Positions 19,068 through 29,712 of a DNA stretch of 64,000 bases are shown here, piece by piece. The stretch's first letter is position 1, and the number at the start of each line of letters is the position of its first letter. The translations under genes and the position numbers were made by a program. Source of the DNA: Syngnathus acus (lineage: Eukaryota; Chordata; Actinopteri; Syngnathiformes; Syngnathidae); NCBI RefSeq assembly GCF_901709675.1, contig NC_051096.1, forward strand, positions 2,755,001-2,819,000. The letters are read 5' to 3'. Under the pieces are notes generated by a model. The model saw only the letters and a list, made by a program, of their open reading frames with translations. It made no database searches and had not been told where the DNA came from.

Positions 19068-19235
19068 GTGTTTATTTACAAAGCATAGCGATGACTAACC
19101 GTCTTTTTCACTCAACTGTAAAAATTTATTTTTTTACTGCTCGGCATATCTGGGTCGTCCTTATTCTGGGATTTTGAAACATGTTATCATGACAGCGTAA
19201 GTGACAACTAAATTGATCATGAATATTGCTGAAAA

Positions 19236-19241
19236 AATAAA
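19236..19241 (+). terminator. Poly(A) signal of the unrecognised gene
   Basis: AATAAA about 170 bases past the TGA at 19065-19067, in AT-rich sequence. The spacer from 19,250 to 19,890 contains no gene that I can see. Confidence 0.65.
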
Positions 19242-19890
19242 AACGTCTGTCAATATCTGCATGGTTAGCCATTGTCCTGTTTTTAGCTCACTCGAGGACA
19301 TTCTTGTAAAATATTTGTGTCAGCCAACAAAATCATAAATGTGGAAAAATGCATTCCATATCAGGCAGAAATGTGTTAAATGAGTAAATTTAGATGAAAT
19401 AGAAAAATGCATCGTCCCGCCCCACTCAGTTGTATTTGATTTAAAAACGAACGCACCCATCTCCCAGGGTTACCAGCGCCATTTTGATGCTTTTGAGGCG
19501 CTCATAAATATTAGATACATCTTAATTTAAAGAAAAACGCGAGAAAACACAATGGTAACTTGTTATTCGGGCCATATTATGGTTAAGACTGTCTGTGTTA
19601 TGTATCCTATTTTCTTTTATAATATATATACAACGTCGTACATTCATCACTAAATACAGCCGAAAAGGCGTTGAAAGGCAAGGCGTCATTTATTTCCGAA
19701 GAGTACCCGAAGGCATCTCAAGGGGCGGGAACTGTTTGTCAAGTACCCACCATTGCTACCGTTCCAACGCGGCGAGAGTGGCAGAAGTGTGACGGTGATT
19801 AGTTAACAAATAAACCCGTAGCCGAACCGCGCTCACCGGCTTACTCTCCGTAATTTCTTCTCCCTTCCTTGGGTCAAAGTCGGCGGCGTC

Positions 19891-22482
19891 ATGTCGGCCG
19901 GCTGGTGGAGCAGCGATGCGGTGACCCACGTCCTTATGGCGTTGTTCGCAATGGGCTCGTGGATTTCCGTCAACAGTTTGTGGGTCGAGCTCCCGGTCAT
20001 CGTAAGCGTGCTGCCCGAAGGTCAGTGGTCGCTTCTTGGCGTTCACCCGCAAGATTTTGCTCCCTGATAGGAAACCATTTAAGCTAGCAAGTTAGCGTTT
20101 GACACTTGAGCCTCCTTAAACATCAGTTTATAGATTTAAATTGCATTATGCTAATAGTCGCGATAGTCATATGTATGTATGAACATGTCATGCGACATGT
20201 ACTTGAAATAATAACTGTCTTGTAATACAATCAATCCACTGTGAGGTCATAGTTCACGGTTATCTGGTGATTTCGCAACTAAAAATGACCGGTTTAGCAA
20301 GCTGCTTTTTCCCCTCTGTTAACAAATATCTTGCGTAAACCACGAGAATCTGCTTTTGAATGTTTAGTAGGTATTTAGAATCCTTAAAATACGTACTATT
20401 GTAAAAAATTATTGTTTTAATGAAACTAATTTCTCAGCAAACGTTTCACATTCCAATTTAAGGAATAGAAAAGTAAAACTCAAAGATGACCTTTTTTTTT
20501 TTCTTTGAGTATCTGTGTTGTCATTACAGGTTGGAATTTGCCGGCCTACCTCTCAGTCTTGATTGCGTTGGGCAACATTGGTCCAGTGGCGGTAACCGTG
20601 ACGCATCACTGCGCACCAGGCCGACTCAATGAGCGCCTGGTCATCCACTGCATCCAGGCGCTGGCGCTGGTGGCGGCGGCGCTGCTCGCCATCTTCTGGG
20701 CGCGCACCACGATGGTGGCAGGACAGCTGCACTCGCTGCCCTTCCTGCTTCTCACCTTCGTGCTGTCGCTCGTGTGCTGCACGTCCAACGTCACATTCCT
20801 GCCCTTCATGTTCCGCTACCCGCCGCAGTACATCCGCACTTTCTTCGTCGGGCAAGGCCTGAGTGCGTTGTTCCCGTGCGTGGTGGCGCTGGGGCAGGGC
20901 GTGGGCCAACTGGAGTGCCCCGTCGTCAATGGCACCGTGCAGCCGCACTACCTCAAGGAGAACTTCCCGGCGCAGAACTTCTTCTGGTTCTTGTTCGTCA
21001 TGCTGTCGGTTTCCGCGCTGAGCTTCCTGGCGTTGACGTACCGACCGATGGCGTTGAAAGGAGCTGCGCTGCCCTCATCGGACGCCTCACGGGGTTCCTA
21101 CGCAAGTATTGAAAGTATGATAAAAGATTTCATTTGAGAAACTTGTATGGAAAGATATTTAAGATATTTACATTTCCAAGTCTGTATGTATAAATATCCC
21201 CTGCTATACAAGAGCAAAAAAAATGCAAGTACAAATTTAGGCTGCCTTTAAAATGTTCCTGCTCGCTCATATCCATCCGAAAAATTGGCACTTCCTCGAC
21301 ATGCAGAAATCTTAAAGATCTTCAAGATATAGGTCATCCCATTTGTAACTTTCTTAATAGCGAAGCTTTAGCGCCATCCTGTGACAGTTAGTGGTATTAA
21401 GGTACTCCAGAAAGCTGTACATTTTTAAAAAAAATAAGACGATAGCTTAGAAGAATGATCGTCATCTGCAGATTACTGTAATTTACATTATGTGATTTAC
21501 TCAGAATATTTTTAACAATAAATTCTGGCATTTATGGTAAAGTAGCAATTCACAAATGTTCTTGCAGCAGCGGCCAAGAGCGGGGGGGACGAGGTGAACC
21601 CGATCCAGAACGGCAGCTCGCCGTCGTCCCGGGAGGACTTGCGCCAAGAGGAGGCACCGCCCGCTGCGCCGTTTTGGACGCTGCACAACGGCTACCTCCT
21701 GGCGCTGCTGGCCGTCTCCAACGCACTCACCAACGGCGTCCTGCCGTCCGTCCAGAGCTTCACCTGTTTGCCTTACAGCACCATGACCTTCCACCTCTCG
21801 GTGGTCCTCGGCAACATCGCCAACCCCCTGGCCTGCTTCCTGGCCATGTTCGTCATTCTAAGGTGAGGTAGCCGTGCTCGTGACTGCTCCGAGTCCAGCT
21901 GACCTTTTTGCTTACCTTGCAGGTCCTTTCCGCGTCTCGGTGTCTTGTCTTTGGGGGGCGGGGTTTTCGCGGTGTACCTGTTGGTTCTGGCTTCCCGCAG
22001 TCCGTGTCCTCCTCTGCAGGGGACGACAGCCGGTGTGGTCTTAGTGGTGAGTGGTCAGTCTTCTTATTTTGTCATCCACACCAACAGACTTTGTAGTCAT
22101 GAAAACCAGAACTTAAAGGTAACTGAAGTTTTATTTCTTCTCTTATCTACCTTATGTACTGAATTCCATCTGATGCCCCTAGTGTTTGGAGTTGTGAAGT
22201 ACAATGTGTTTCAAGACTGTTAAATTCCAGTTTAAGCATTTCAAGTGACCCGCTCTTGTGCCTCCCTCGCAGGTGGCCTCCTGGATCCTGTTCACAGGCC
22301 TCTTCTCCTACCTGAAGGTGGTGATCGGCACGCTGCTGCATGAAGCGGGCCATGCCGGCCTGCTGTGGTGCGGCATCGCCATCCAAGTGGGCTCGCTGGC
22401 GGGCGCTCTCGCCATGTTCCCCCTGGTCAACATTTATGACATCTTTCAGCGGGGGCAGGACTGCGTAGACGCATGCCATTAA
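19891..22482 (+). CDS. slc52a2: SLC52-family riboflavin transporter, tandem copy 1
   Basis: Plasma-membrane riboflavin (vitamin B2) carrier of the SLC52/RFVT family. Five coding exons: 19891-20020, 20530-21114, 21568-21862, 21923-22046, 22273-22482. They total 1,344 bases, or 447 residues, the normal family length. It starts [20 protein letters not shown] and continues with the family signature [17 protein letters not shown], then [17 protein letters not shown]. Around eleven hydrophobic spans can be followed. The last exon carries [19 protein letters not shown] and ends CVDACH. The donor of exon 2 could also be 13 bases earlier; both choices keep the frame in the cytoplasmic loop. All introns are GT-AG. 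The neighbour fbxl6 is also next to SLC52A2 in human, so slc52a2 is the likely name, but SLC52A3-type orthology is not excluded without a tree. Confidence 0.88.
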
Positions 22483-23771
22483 AGTCAGATAAGAACTTTA
22501 TTTTTTTTTTATTTTTTATTAAACACAGCTCCCATAGAACAGAAGCATCAGTGGTTCTGAAGCACGGGATGGTCCGAACTGGTTTCTGACAGGGGGAGCT
22601 TTGTGGTGCCTCATGCTGGCCGAGGGGCTTTTACGTGCTCTTAAAACACGAGTCAAACCTGTGCGGTTGTTTACACTCGGACCATGTGACACTTGTTGCC
22701 TCAGGGGCACAACCGACATGCCCCGCCCCTTCAATCTACACTATTACCTACTTCAATATTTAATAATCCACACTTGACTGCTGCTCCTTGTGCTGTCATA
22801 ACATCTAGAAGGTAATGTTGCTTTTTAGCGTCCAGGATTTGAGCGGAGAATCCTAATTTTTTGCACTGGCATAAATAATTTTCTTTTTTTTTCTTTAAAA
22901 AAAAATGACCATCACTAAATGACTACTTGGTATATGTGACAACTAATGTAATTAAAAAAAATGTTTTTATTAAATTGTTCCATAGTGTCTTTTTTGAGAC
23001 AACTGATTAGTTCACAATGAAATGAGTTTTTAACAAGATAACCCTTTCGATTGACCTTCGAATAGCTTTTGTCTCGGGCCAGCGAGCGTGCGCTCGGAAC
23101 CACAAGGAAACAACGTAGCCAACTCTCACTGAGTCGGGTCGAAAACAGCGCTGGCATGTGATCCCACCCGGAAGGCGTCCCACGAAAACAATGTGATCGG
23201 CAACATCAGCACGTGTCACGGCTGGATGAGCGCAACACATAACGCCACGCCCACTCTTGCCGAGGAGGCTTTTATTCCCGGACTCGCGGCTCCGCTCACT
23301 CGCTCCTGACAATCCATTCCCACTACTTGTGAGTATACTTTTTGGATTTCCAAAATGCATGTTGATGATGTCATCCAATGTTTTTGTAGCTCTAACTTGA
23401 GGTTGGCCTGTTCTTATTGGCACGTTTGGGTTGAGACAAACGGACAACTTTTGCTTTTATCGATCGGCTGCCGCTGTTGCCTCACCGCTTATACAAAAAT
23501 AGAATAAGTATGATTTTATTTTCAATGGATCCAAGTGCAGTTGCGATATGTTCGTATGAGCATCTGGGACTCGGTGGGGGGTGAAGACCACGGGGAGGCA
23601 GGAATGTCTCATGTCCCACGTCAGATCCTCTCAACCTTGAGAATAATAAACAGTTGCACTTTTGTACTGTTGACGTCAAACTTGACTGCTGAAACACCTG
23701 CACAAGGACCCGAGTTTTAAAAAGCAAACCTCATTGTGAGCACGACTAACCTCAAAGCTTCTCTCCTCTAG
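22483..23771 (+). other. Spacer between the two SLC52 genes, with a 5' UTR exon for copy 2
   Basis: Copy 1 may use a weak ATTAAA at 22518-22523. A GC-rich patch near 23,040-23,330 with a GCCACGCCCAC box looks like the promoter of copy 2. A noncoding exon probably ends at 23328 (ACTT|GTGAGT). It would splice to the acceptor CCTCTAG at 23771, placing ATAAGAATCTCCACC before the start codon. Nothing else is coding. Confidence 0.5.
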
Positions 23772-23786
23772 ATAAGAATCTCCACC

Positions 23787-25236
23787 ATGTCAGCGCTCAC
23801 CCACCTGCTGGCATGCCTTTTCGGCATGGGGTCCTGGGTGGCCATCAACGGTCTGTGGGTGGAGCTTCCCGTGATCCTCTCCCAGATTCCAGAGGGCTGG
23901 TACCTGCCGTCGTACCTCTCAGTTCTCATCCAGATGGCCAACGTTGGGCCGCTCTTCGTCACCCTGATGCACCGTTTCAGACCGGGAGCCCTTAGCGAGA
24001 CGGCGGTGATTTACGTCATCGTCTCCTTGGGTGCGGCGGCCACTTTCCTGTTGGGTTTCTTCTGGAAGGAGACGGTAGTTGTGGCAGGGGTGCCTCGCAG
24101 CGTGGCCTTGCTCATCCTCGCCTTCTTCCTCGCCACGGTGGACTGCACCTCCTCGGTGACCTTCCTTCCCTTCATGATGCGCCTCAAGCCCCAGTACCTG
24201 ACAACTTACTATATCGGCGAGGGCGTGAGCGGCCTCCTGCCGGCGCTCGTGGCGCTCGTCCAGGGCGTCGGCGTGGTCCACTGCATAGACGACGCCTCCG
24301 ACCAAAACGCAACAGACAGTTTACCCACGTTGCGGGCTCAATGGCAGCCGGCTAACTTCTCAGCGGAGGTGTTCTTCTTCTTCCTGAGTGCCATGATGCT
24401 GCTGTGCCTGCTGGCCTTCCTTCTGCTCAACCATCACCCCGCCGTTGCCAGGGAGAAGACCAAAACCCAGTACGCCAGTGAGGTCAAGGACAAGACCTGG
24501 GCGGCAAAGGGCGCCGCAACGGAGCCGCGCAGAGCCTCAAGACAGAAAAGTGGATTTGGCCTCGGTACTTACAGCCGGATGCAGGTGTTGTACATCTTTG
24601 TAGTCCTGGCGTGGGCCAACGCTCTGACCAACGCGGTGCTTCCGTCGGTGCAGTCGTACTCTTGCATACCGTACGGAAACACCGCCTACCACCTGTCTGC
24701 CACCATGTCGGCGGCGGCCAACCCTCTGGCCTGCTTCGTTGCCACCTTTTTCCCTATAAGGCAAGCAAGACAACGGCGGGGACTCAAATTGTCATGATTG
24801 AAAAATTTCTCATATTCCTCACCAGATCTTTGTGGCTGATGGGGGCGCTCACATTGGTGGGCAGCGGCGTGGGGGCTTTTATAATGAGCATGGCTGCCCT
24901 GAGCCCGTGTCCTCTGCTCGTGAACGACACCTGGGGCGGCATCGTCATGGTGAGTTGAGAAAACCGTTTTCGAAGGTGAGCGAATTTCGCTTTAACGTGA
25001 TCTGTTTGTGCGCTCGCGCCGAGCAGGTGCTGGCGTGGATCATCTTCGTCCTCACTCTGTCCTACGTCAAGGTGATCATCGGTGTGATCCTTCGCGACGA
25101 GGGCCATAGCGCCCTCGTGTGGTGTGGGGCGGTGGTGCAGCTGGGCTCCCTGCTGGGCGCCATCACCATGTTCCCTATGGTCAGCGTTTACAACCTTTTT
25201 GCATCAGGCGACCCTTGCAACACCCGATGTCCCTAA
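23787..25236 (+). CDS. SLC52-family riboflavin transporter, tandem copy 2
   Basis: Paralogue of the gene just upstream, in the same direction. The ATG has a good context (CCACCATGT). Three coding exons: 23787-24760, 24826-24949, 25027-25236. They total 1,308 bases, or 435 residues. It starts [20 protein letters not shown], followed by [20 protein letters not shown]; multiple hydrophobic spans follow and it ends CNTRCP. The last two exons are the same lengths (124 and 210 bases) as in copy 1, which supports a tandem duplication. Copy 2 lacks both of copy 1's first two introns, and its first intron (24761-24825, 65 bases) starts with GC instead of GT. The two proteins differ widely, most in the loop between the N- and C-terminal halves, so the duplication is not very recent. 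It is a riboflavin transporter by family; slc52a2 versus slc52a3 naming needs a tree. Confidence 0.87.
24761..24825 (+). other. GC-AG intron in SLC52 copy 2
   Basis: AG|GCAAGC at the donor, TCACCAG at the acceptor, 65 bases long. The homologous intron in copy 1 (21863-21922) begins AG|GTGAGG. Using it gives [14 protein letters not shown], matching the family. Confidence 0.88.
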
Positions 25237-25694
25237 ACGACATGGTAGTCTGTTTACATGCTAACAAGAATGTGTGAGAATGATTTGCACCCTCTCATTA
25301 TATTTAAACTCCTAAACTTAGAATTTACAGGTGTCATGTAGTTGAAGTAAACGTGGAGGGTTCATATTTTGTACTGTTGACTTTTAATGATCTAGAATGA
25401 TTTCCTTATATTTTTGTTTGTCTCTTTGTGTAAAATAGCCTGATGGGTTGAAATGCTGCTGCTGTCTTTGGAATGTTTGTAACTCCACTGCTGTGAAAAT
25501 TGTTTAAAAACAGGATACATTTCTGTCCAAGTTCATCTGCATACTGCCAAGTTAATTTTTTTTCAAGAAAACTATAAATAATTTAACGTGATCTAGGTTT
25601 TTAAGGGAGGACATGCAAATATACTTATTTATATAAATTGATATTTCCCATACATACATACATACATACATACATTACATTACCATACAGACAT
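25237..25694. other. 3' flank of SLC52 copy 2
   Basis: AT-rich, with no open frame of note and no clear AATAAA close to the stop. A CATA microsatellite occupies about 25649-25676. Confidence 0.5.
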
Positions 25695-25870
25695 ACAGTG
25701 CCTTGCGAAATGTTGAACCTTTCAACATTTCGTGACATTTCAGGCTTCAAACATAAAGATATAAAAGTTAAATTTTTTGTCAAGAATCAACAAGTGGGAC
25801 ACAATCGTGAAGTGGAACAAAATTTATTGGATAATTTAAACTTTTTTAACAAATAAAAAACTGAAAAATG
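25694..25870 (+). mobile_element. Truncated Tc1/mariner-like element end
   Basis: Starts TACAGTGCCTTGCGAAA and continues with CATTTCAGGCTTCAAACATA, AACAAGTGGGACACAATCGT and AACAAATAAAAAACTGAAAA. I know this string as the end of a very common teleost Tc1-like element. The copy stops where the inverted-repeat element begins at 25871, and I see no continuation on its far side. Confidence 0.75.
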
Positions 25871-26352
25871 GGGTGAACTGCCTTCCCGTGCATCAACGGA
25901 TCAGTCAGTGAAGGTGTTGCGTCTCCTGGCGTGAACTATGTAAGCCAGAATGTAGATTTACGATTTGCCAAGGAAAGAAAGAACCACTCACTGAAACACC
26001 ACTTCTTTTATGTACGTTTTCTCCAAGTTAACGGCTAACTTTATTGCATGAAAGGATGCGCCGTTATGCAACAACGGGGAGATTATGCTTCTCTTTGGGT
26101 AATCTTGATTTTATAACACTTGTAGTAGTTTTTAAATAACGTGTATGCATATATACGCCTAAATATTGTTATCCAATATATCGACTGCAATTTCACATTG
26201 GTTTGAAATTTACTTTTAATATTATTATTATTATTTTCAAATAAACATTTATGTTAAAACTTGTCTGGTGTTTTATTCCTTGTTCTTTTTATTCGCCAAT
26301 TAAAACATAAAAATCAGACATTTGGTTAACTGCTTTATATGACAATATGTGT

Positions 26353-26743
26353 CGGTACACCTCATGGACACTTCAATAGGTACACTACACGAGGTAAAAA
26401 AAAAAAAAAAGAATAAATAAATAAAGGGTTAATTGCACAATAAAAGCACATTTGTGCATTCTCACACCTGGGATCAAACCAAGTTCTTATCGAGCAAGAG
26501 CCCGTGTCATTATCCAGTCGGCTATTTAGACCTAGAAACTCGTGATCGTCTGCACTGTTTTGTACTAGTGATGTACATTTCAGTTAAGTGAACTGAATCT
26601 TTAGAATCGGTTCACTCAAAATATTTGTTCAAAAGAATCGTTCACCGAATCATTCACGACACTTTCTTATTTATTTATTCTTTTTTCCTTTTTTTACCTT
26701 GTGTAGTGTACCTATTGTAGTGTCCATGAGGTGTACCTAATCA
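26353..26743. repeat. Nested inverted repeat inside the left arm
   Basis: About 75 bases around GTACACCTCATGGACACTTC (26354 onward) return inverted around GAAGTGTCC / GAGGTGTACC up to about 26743, enclosing about 250 bases. The right arm carries the mirror image. This is probably an older small element trapped in the palindrome. Confidence 0.6.
26464..26535 (-). other. tRNA-like (pol III box A/B) segment, left arm
   Basis: Reverse complement of the segment described at 28228-28296. It carries the same TAGCCGACTGG box-A-like sequence; its T-arm side reads GGTTTGATCCC. Confidence 0.4.
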
Positions 26744-26830
26744 CAGGCCACTTCAATAGGGAAAAAGCTTAAGTGAAAGTGAAAAGTGTCACACCCGCCC
26801 TCACCCCCACCTCCTGATTGGCTGTTTGAT

Positions 26831-28070
26831 CTGTGACGTCACTCGGACACTCCATTAGGTACACCGCCATTTTCAAGTGTATCTAATAACAGGCCACTTT
26901 ATTAGGGAAATATCATGGTCAAAGGTCACAGGTGTCAAGCTCTAGTCCTCGGGGCCGCGTTCCAACATGTTTTCCAAGTGACCCTCGTTAAGCGCACCTG
27001 CGTGAAAAGTTTTTGGTCACTTTCAAGTTCTGCAGGAGCTAAAACTTTACACGCAGGTGCACTTAACGAGGGAATCACACGGACACTCCATTAGGTACAC
27101 CGCCATTTTCAAATGTACCTAATAACAGGCCACTTTATTAGGGAAATATCATGGTCAAAGGTCACAGGTGTCAAGCTCTAGTCCTCGGGGCCGCGTTCCA
27201 ACATGTTTTCCAAGTGACCCTCGTTAAGCGCACCTGCGTGAAAAGTTTTGGTCACTTTCACGTTCCGCAGGAGCTAAAACTTTTCACGCAGGTGCACTTA
27301 ACGAGGGAATCACACGGACACTCCATTAGGTACGCCGCCATTTTCAAGTGTACCTAATAACAGGCCACTTTATTAGGGAAATATCATGGTCAAAGGTCAC
27401 AGGTGTCAAGCTCTAGTCCTCGGGGCCGCGTTCCAACATATTTTCCAAGTGACCCTCGTTAAGCGCACCTGCGTGAAAAGTTTTTGGTCACTTTCACGTT
27501 CGGCAGGAGCTAAAACTTTTCACGCAGGTGCACTTAACGAGGGAATCACACGGACACTCCATTAGGTACGCTGCCATTTTCAAGTGTACCTAATAACAGG
27601 CCACTTTATTAGGGAAATATCATGGTCAACGGTCACAGGTGTCAAGCTCTAGTCCTCGGGGCCGCGTTCCAACATGTTTTCCAAGTGACCCTCGTTAAGC
27701 GCACCTGCGTGAAAAGTTTTGGTCACTTTCACGTTCCGCAGGAGCTAAAACTTTTCACGCAGGTGCACTTAACGAGGGAATCACACGGACACTCCATTAG
27801 GTACACCGCCATTTTCAAGTGTACCTAATAACAGGCCACTTTATTAGGGAAATATCATGGTCAAAGGTCACAGGTGTCAAGCTCTAGTCTTCGGGGCCGC
27901 GTTCCAACATATTTTCCAAGTGACCCTCGTTAAGCGCACCTGCGTGAAAAGTTTTGGTCAATTTCACGTTCCGCAGGAGCTAAAACTTTTCACGCAGGTG
28001 CACTTAACGAGGGAATCACACGGACACTCCATTAGGTACGCCGCCATTTTCAAGTGTACCTAATAACAGG
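26831..28070 (+). repeat. Five tandem units of 235-236 bp, each with a 31-bp hairpin
   Basis: The marker TATCATGGTCAA recurs with its ATG at 26915, 27151, 27386, 27622 and 27857, a period of 235-236 bases. Each unit holds CCTCGTTAAGCGCACCTGCG and, about 25 bases after the end of that stem, its near-perfect inverted copy ending CACTTAACGAGG. A smaller inverted pair, ATTAGGTACAC / GTGTACCTAAT, follows. Unit junctions read ACAGGCCACTTTATTAGGG. The 68-residue frames that recur in the units are a by-product of the repetition. Confidence 0.9.
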
Positions 28071-28227
28071 CCAAAAAGAAAAAAGAATAAATAAATAAGA
28101 AAGTGTAGTGAATGATTCGGTGAACGATTCTTTTGAACAAATATTTTGAGTGAACCGATTCTAAAGATTCAGTTAACTGGAATGCACATCACTCTACAAA
28201 ACAGTGCAGACGATCGCGAGTTTCTAG

Positions 28228-28296
28228 GTCTAAATAGCCGACTGGATAATGACACGGGCTCTTGCTCGGTAAGAACTTGGTTCGATCCCAGGTGTG
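28228..28296 (+). other. tRNA-like (pol III box A/B) segment, right arm
   Basis: TAGCCGACTGG (28235-28245) resembles an A box and GGTTCGATCCC (28279-28289) resembles a B box. The 33-base spacing is right for a tRNA or tRNA-derived SINE head. It is not a convincing folded tRNA, so no amino acid is assigned. Confidence 0.4.
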
Positions 28297-28893
28297 AAAA
28301 TGCACATAAATGTGATTTTATTGTGCAATTGACCCTTTATTTATTTATTCTTTTCTTTTTTACCTCGTGTAGTGTACCTATTGAAGTGTCGATGAGGTGT
28401 ACCTACACATATTGTCATATAAAGCAGTTAACCAAATGTCTGATTTTTATGTTTTAATTGGCGAATAAAAAAACAAGGAATAAAACACCAGACAAATCTT
28501 AACATAAATGTTTATTTGAAAATAATAATAATAATATTAAAAGTAAATTTCAAACCAGCAATCTAATGTGAAATTGCAGTAGATATATTGGATAACAATA
28601 TTTAGGCGTATATATTCATACACGTTATTTAAAAACTACTACAAGTGTTATAAAATCAAGATTACCCAAAGAGAAGCATAATCTCCCCGTTAATGCATAA
28701 CGGCGCATCCTTTCATGCAATAAAGTTAGCCGTTAGCTTGGCGAAAACGTGCATAAAAGAAGTGGTGTTTCAGTGAGTGGTTCTCTCTTTCCTTGGCAAA
28801 TCGTATATCTACATTCTGGATTACATAGTTCACGCCAGGAGACGCAACACCTTCACTGACCGATCCGTTGATACACGGGAAGGCAGTTCACCC

Positions 28894-29712
28894 ATTAACT
28901 CGTTCGCGAACGGGAAAGTCAGGATTCGTTCCCTCACTGATTCGTTCTCGCGATGAACTGGAAATGCAAATCACTCACTCACTGACTCGTTCACTCACAG
29001 ATCCGTTCAGTTGATGAACGGGAAATGCAATTCACGACTCGTTCGTGAACGGGAAGTTACGTCATTTTCTTCTTCGTTTTGATTTACGGCGTGGTGGCAC
29101 CAGCTTCAATGCGCATTACCGACACCTACTGGTTGAAGTCATATGAACGGAAAAAAGAACGAATCACTTTGTATCGATATGATATCGTATCGATATGATA
29201 TCGTATCGTGACAAAACCCGCGATTTACACCCCTAATATAGTATATATATATATGTGTGTGTTTTACGTTGTTATATGTGTTGGTGGCCCCCAAAATAAC
29301 AAATGTCGGCATAACGTTTTTTTTTATCAACCTTTTATTCAAACACATTCGGAATAATAACATCATCAACTATAACCCAACAAATACAAAATTAAAACAT
29401 CAATGTCGGCATAACGTGTGTTGGCTGGTATAGCAGCAATGCTGTCTGTCACTCACTCGTGAATCTTCGCGAACGACTAATCAGCAGCGAGCGATAGATG
29501 GAGGAGGGACTTTACGAGTCAGTGACGTAATTTCCCGTCCACGAACGAGACGAGTCAGTGACGCAACTTCCTGTTCAGTGTGTGCGTGTGTGTGTGGGGG
29601 GGGGGGGCGAGGGGGACGATTCGTTGAACGATTCGTTTGAACGAATCTTCTGAATGAACTGATTCTAAAGATTCAGTTCACTTAAAAGAACTGGAATGCA
29701 CATCACTAGTTG
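28894..29712. repeat. TTCGTTC/GAACGAA-rich repeat block
   Basis: Many copies of CTCGTTC, GTTCGTGAACGGGAA and related half-palindromes. A third, partial copy of the arm sequence GATTCTAAAGATTCAGTT occurs near 29661. A GATATCGTATCGATAT tandem lies at about 29169-29211, followed by a TA/TG run near 29240-29262. No coding sequence. Confidence 0.65.

Larger units (their letters stand above)
25871..28893. mobile_element. 3.0-kb fold-back (giant inverted-repeat) element
   Basis: Two arms of about 825 bases, left 25871-26698 and right 28071-28893, are reverse complements with small differences. Examples: GGGTGAACTGCCTTCCCGTG at the left edge against AGGCAGTTCACCC ending at 28893, and GGGGAGATTATGCTTCTCTT on the left against AAGAGAAGCATAATCTCCCC on the right. 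The 1.37-kb loop is mostly a tandem array. No transposase frame is seen. The structure resembles fold-back-type non-autonomous DNA transposons, whose long inverted ends enclose tandem repeats. Confidence 0.8.

Noticed and set aside
27151-28063. Three 68-residue frames starting MV(K/N)GHRCQALV
   Set aside because: They lie in the hairpin-bearing tandem units; the shared frame follows from the repetition, and one further unit breaks it.
26831-28070. Possible CRISPR-like array
   Set aside because: The units are 235 bases of uniform sequence with no variable spacers, in an animal genome; this is an ordinary tandem repeat.
28228-28296. Calling a real tRNA gene
   Set aside because: A and B boxes are imperfect and I could not fold a full cloverleaf with a paired acceptor stem; described as tRNA-like only.
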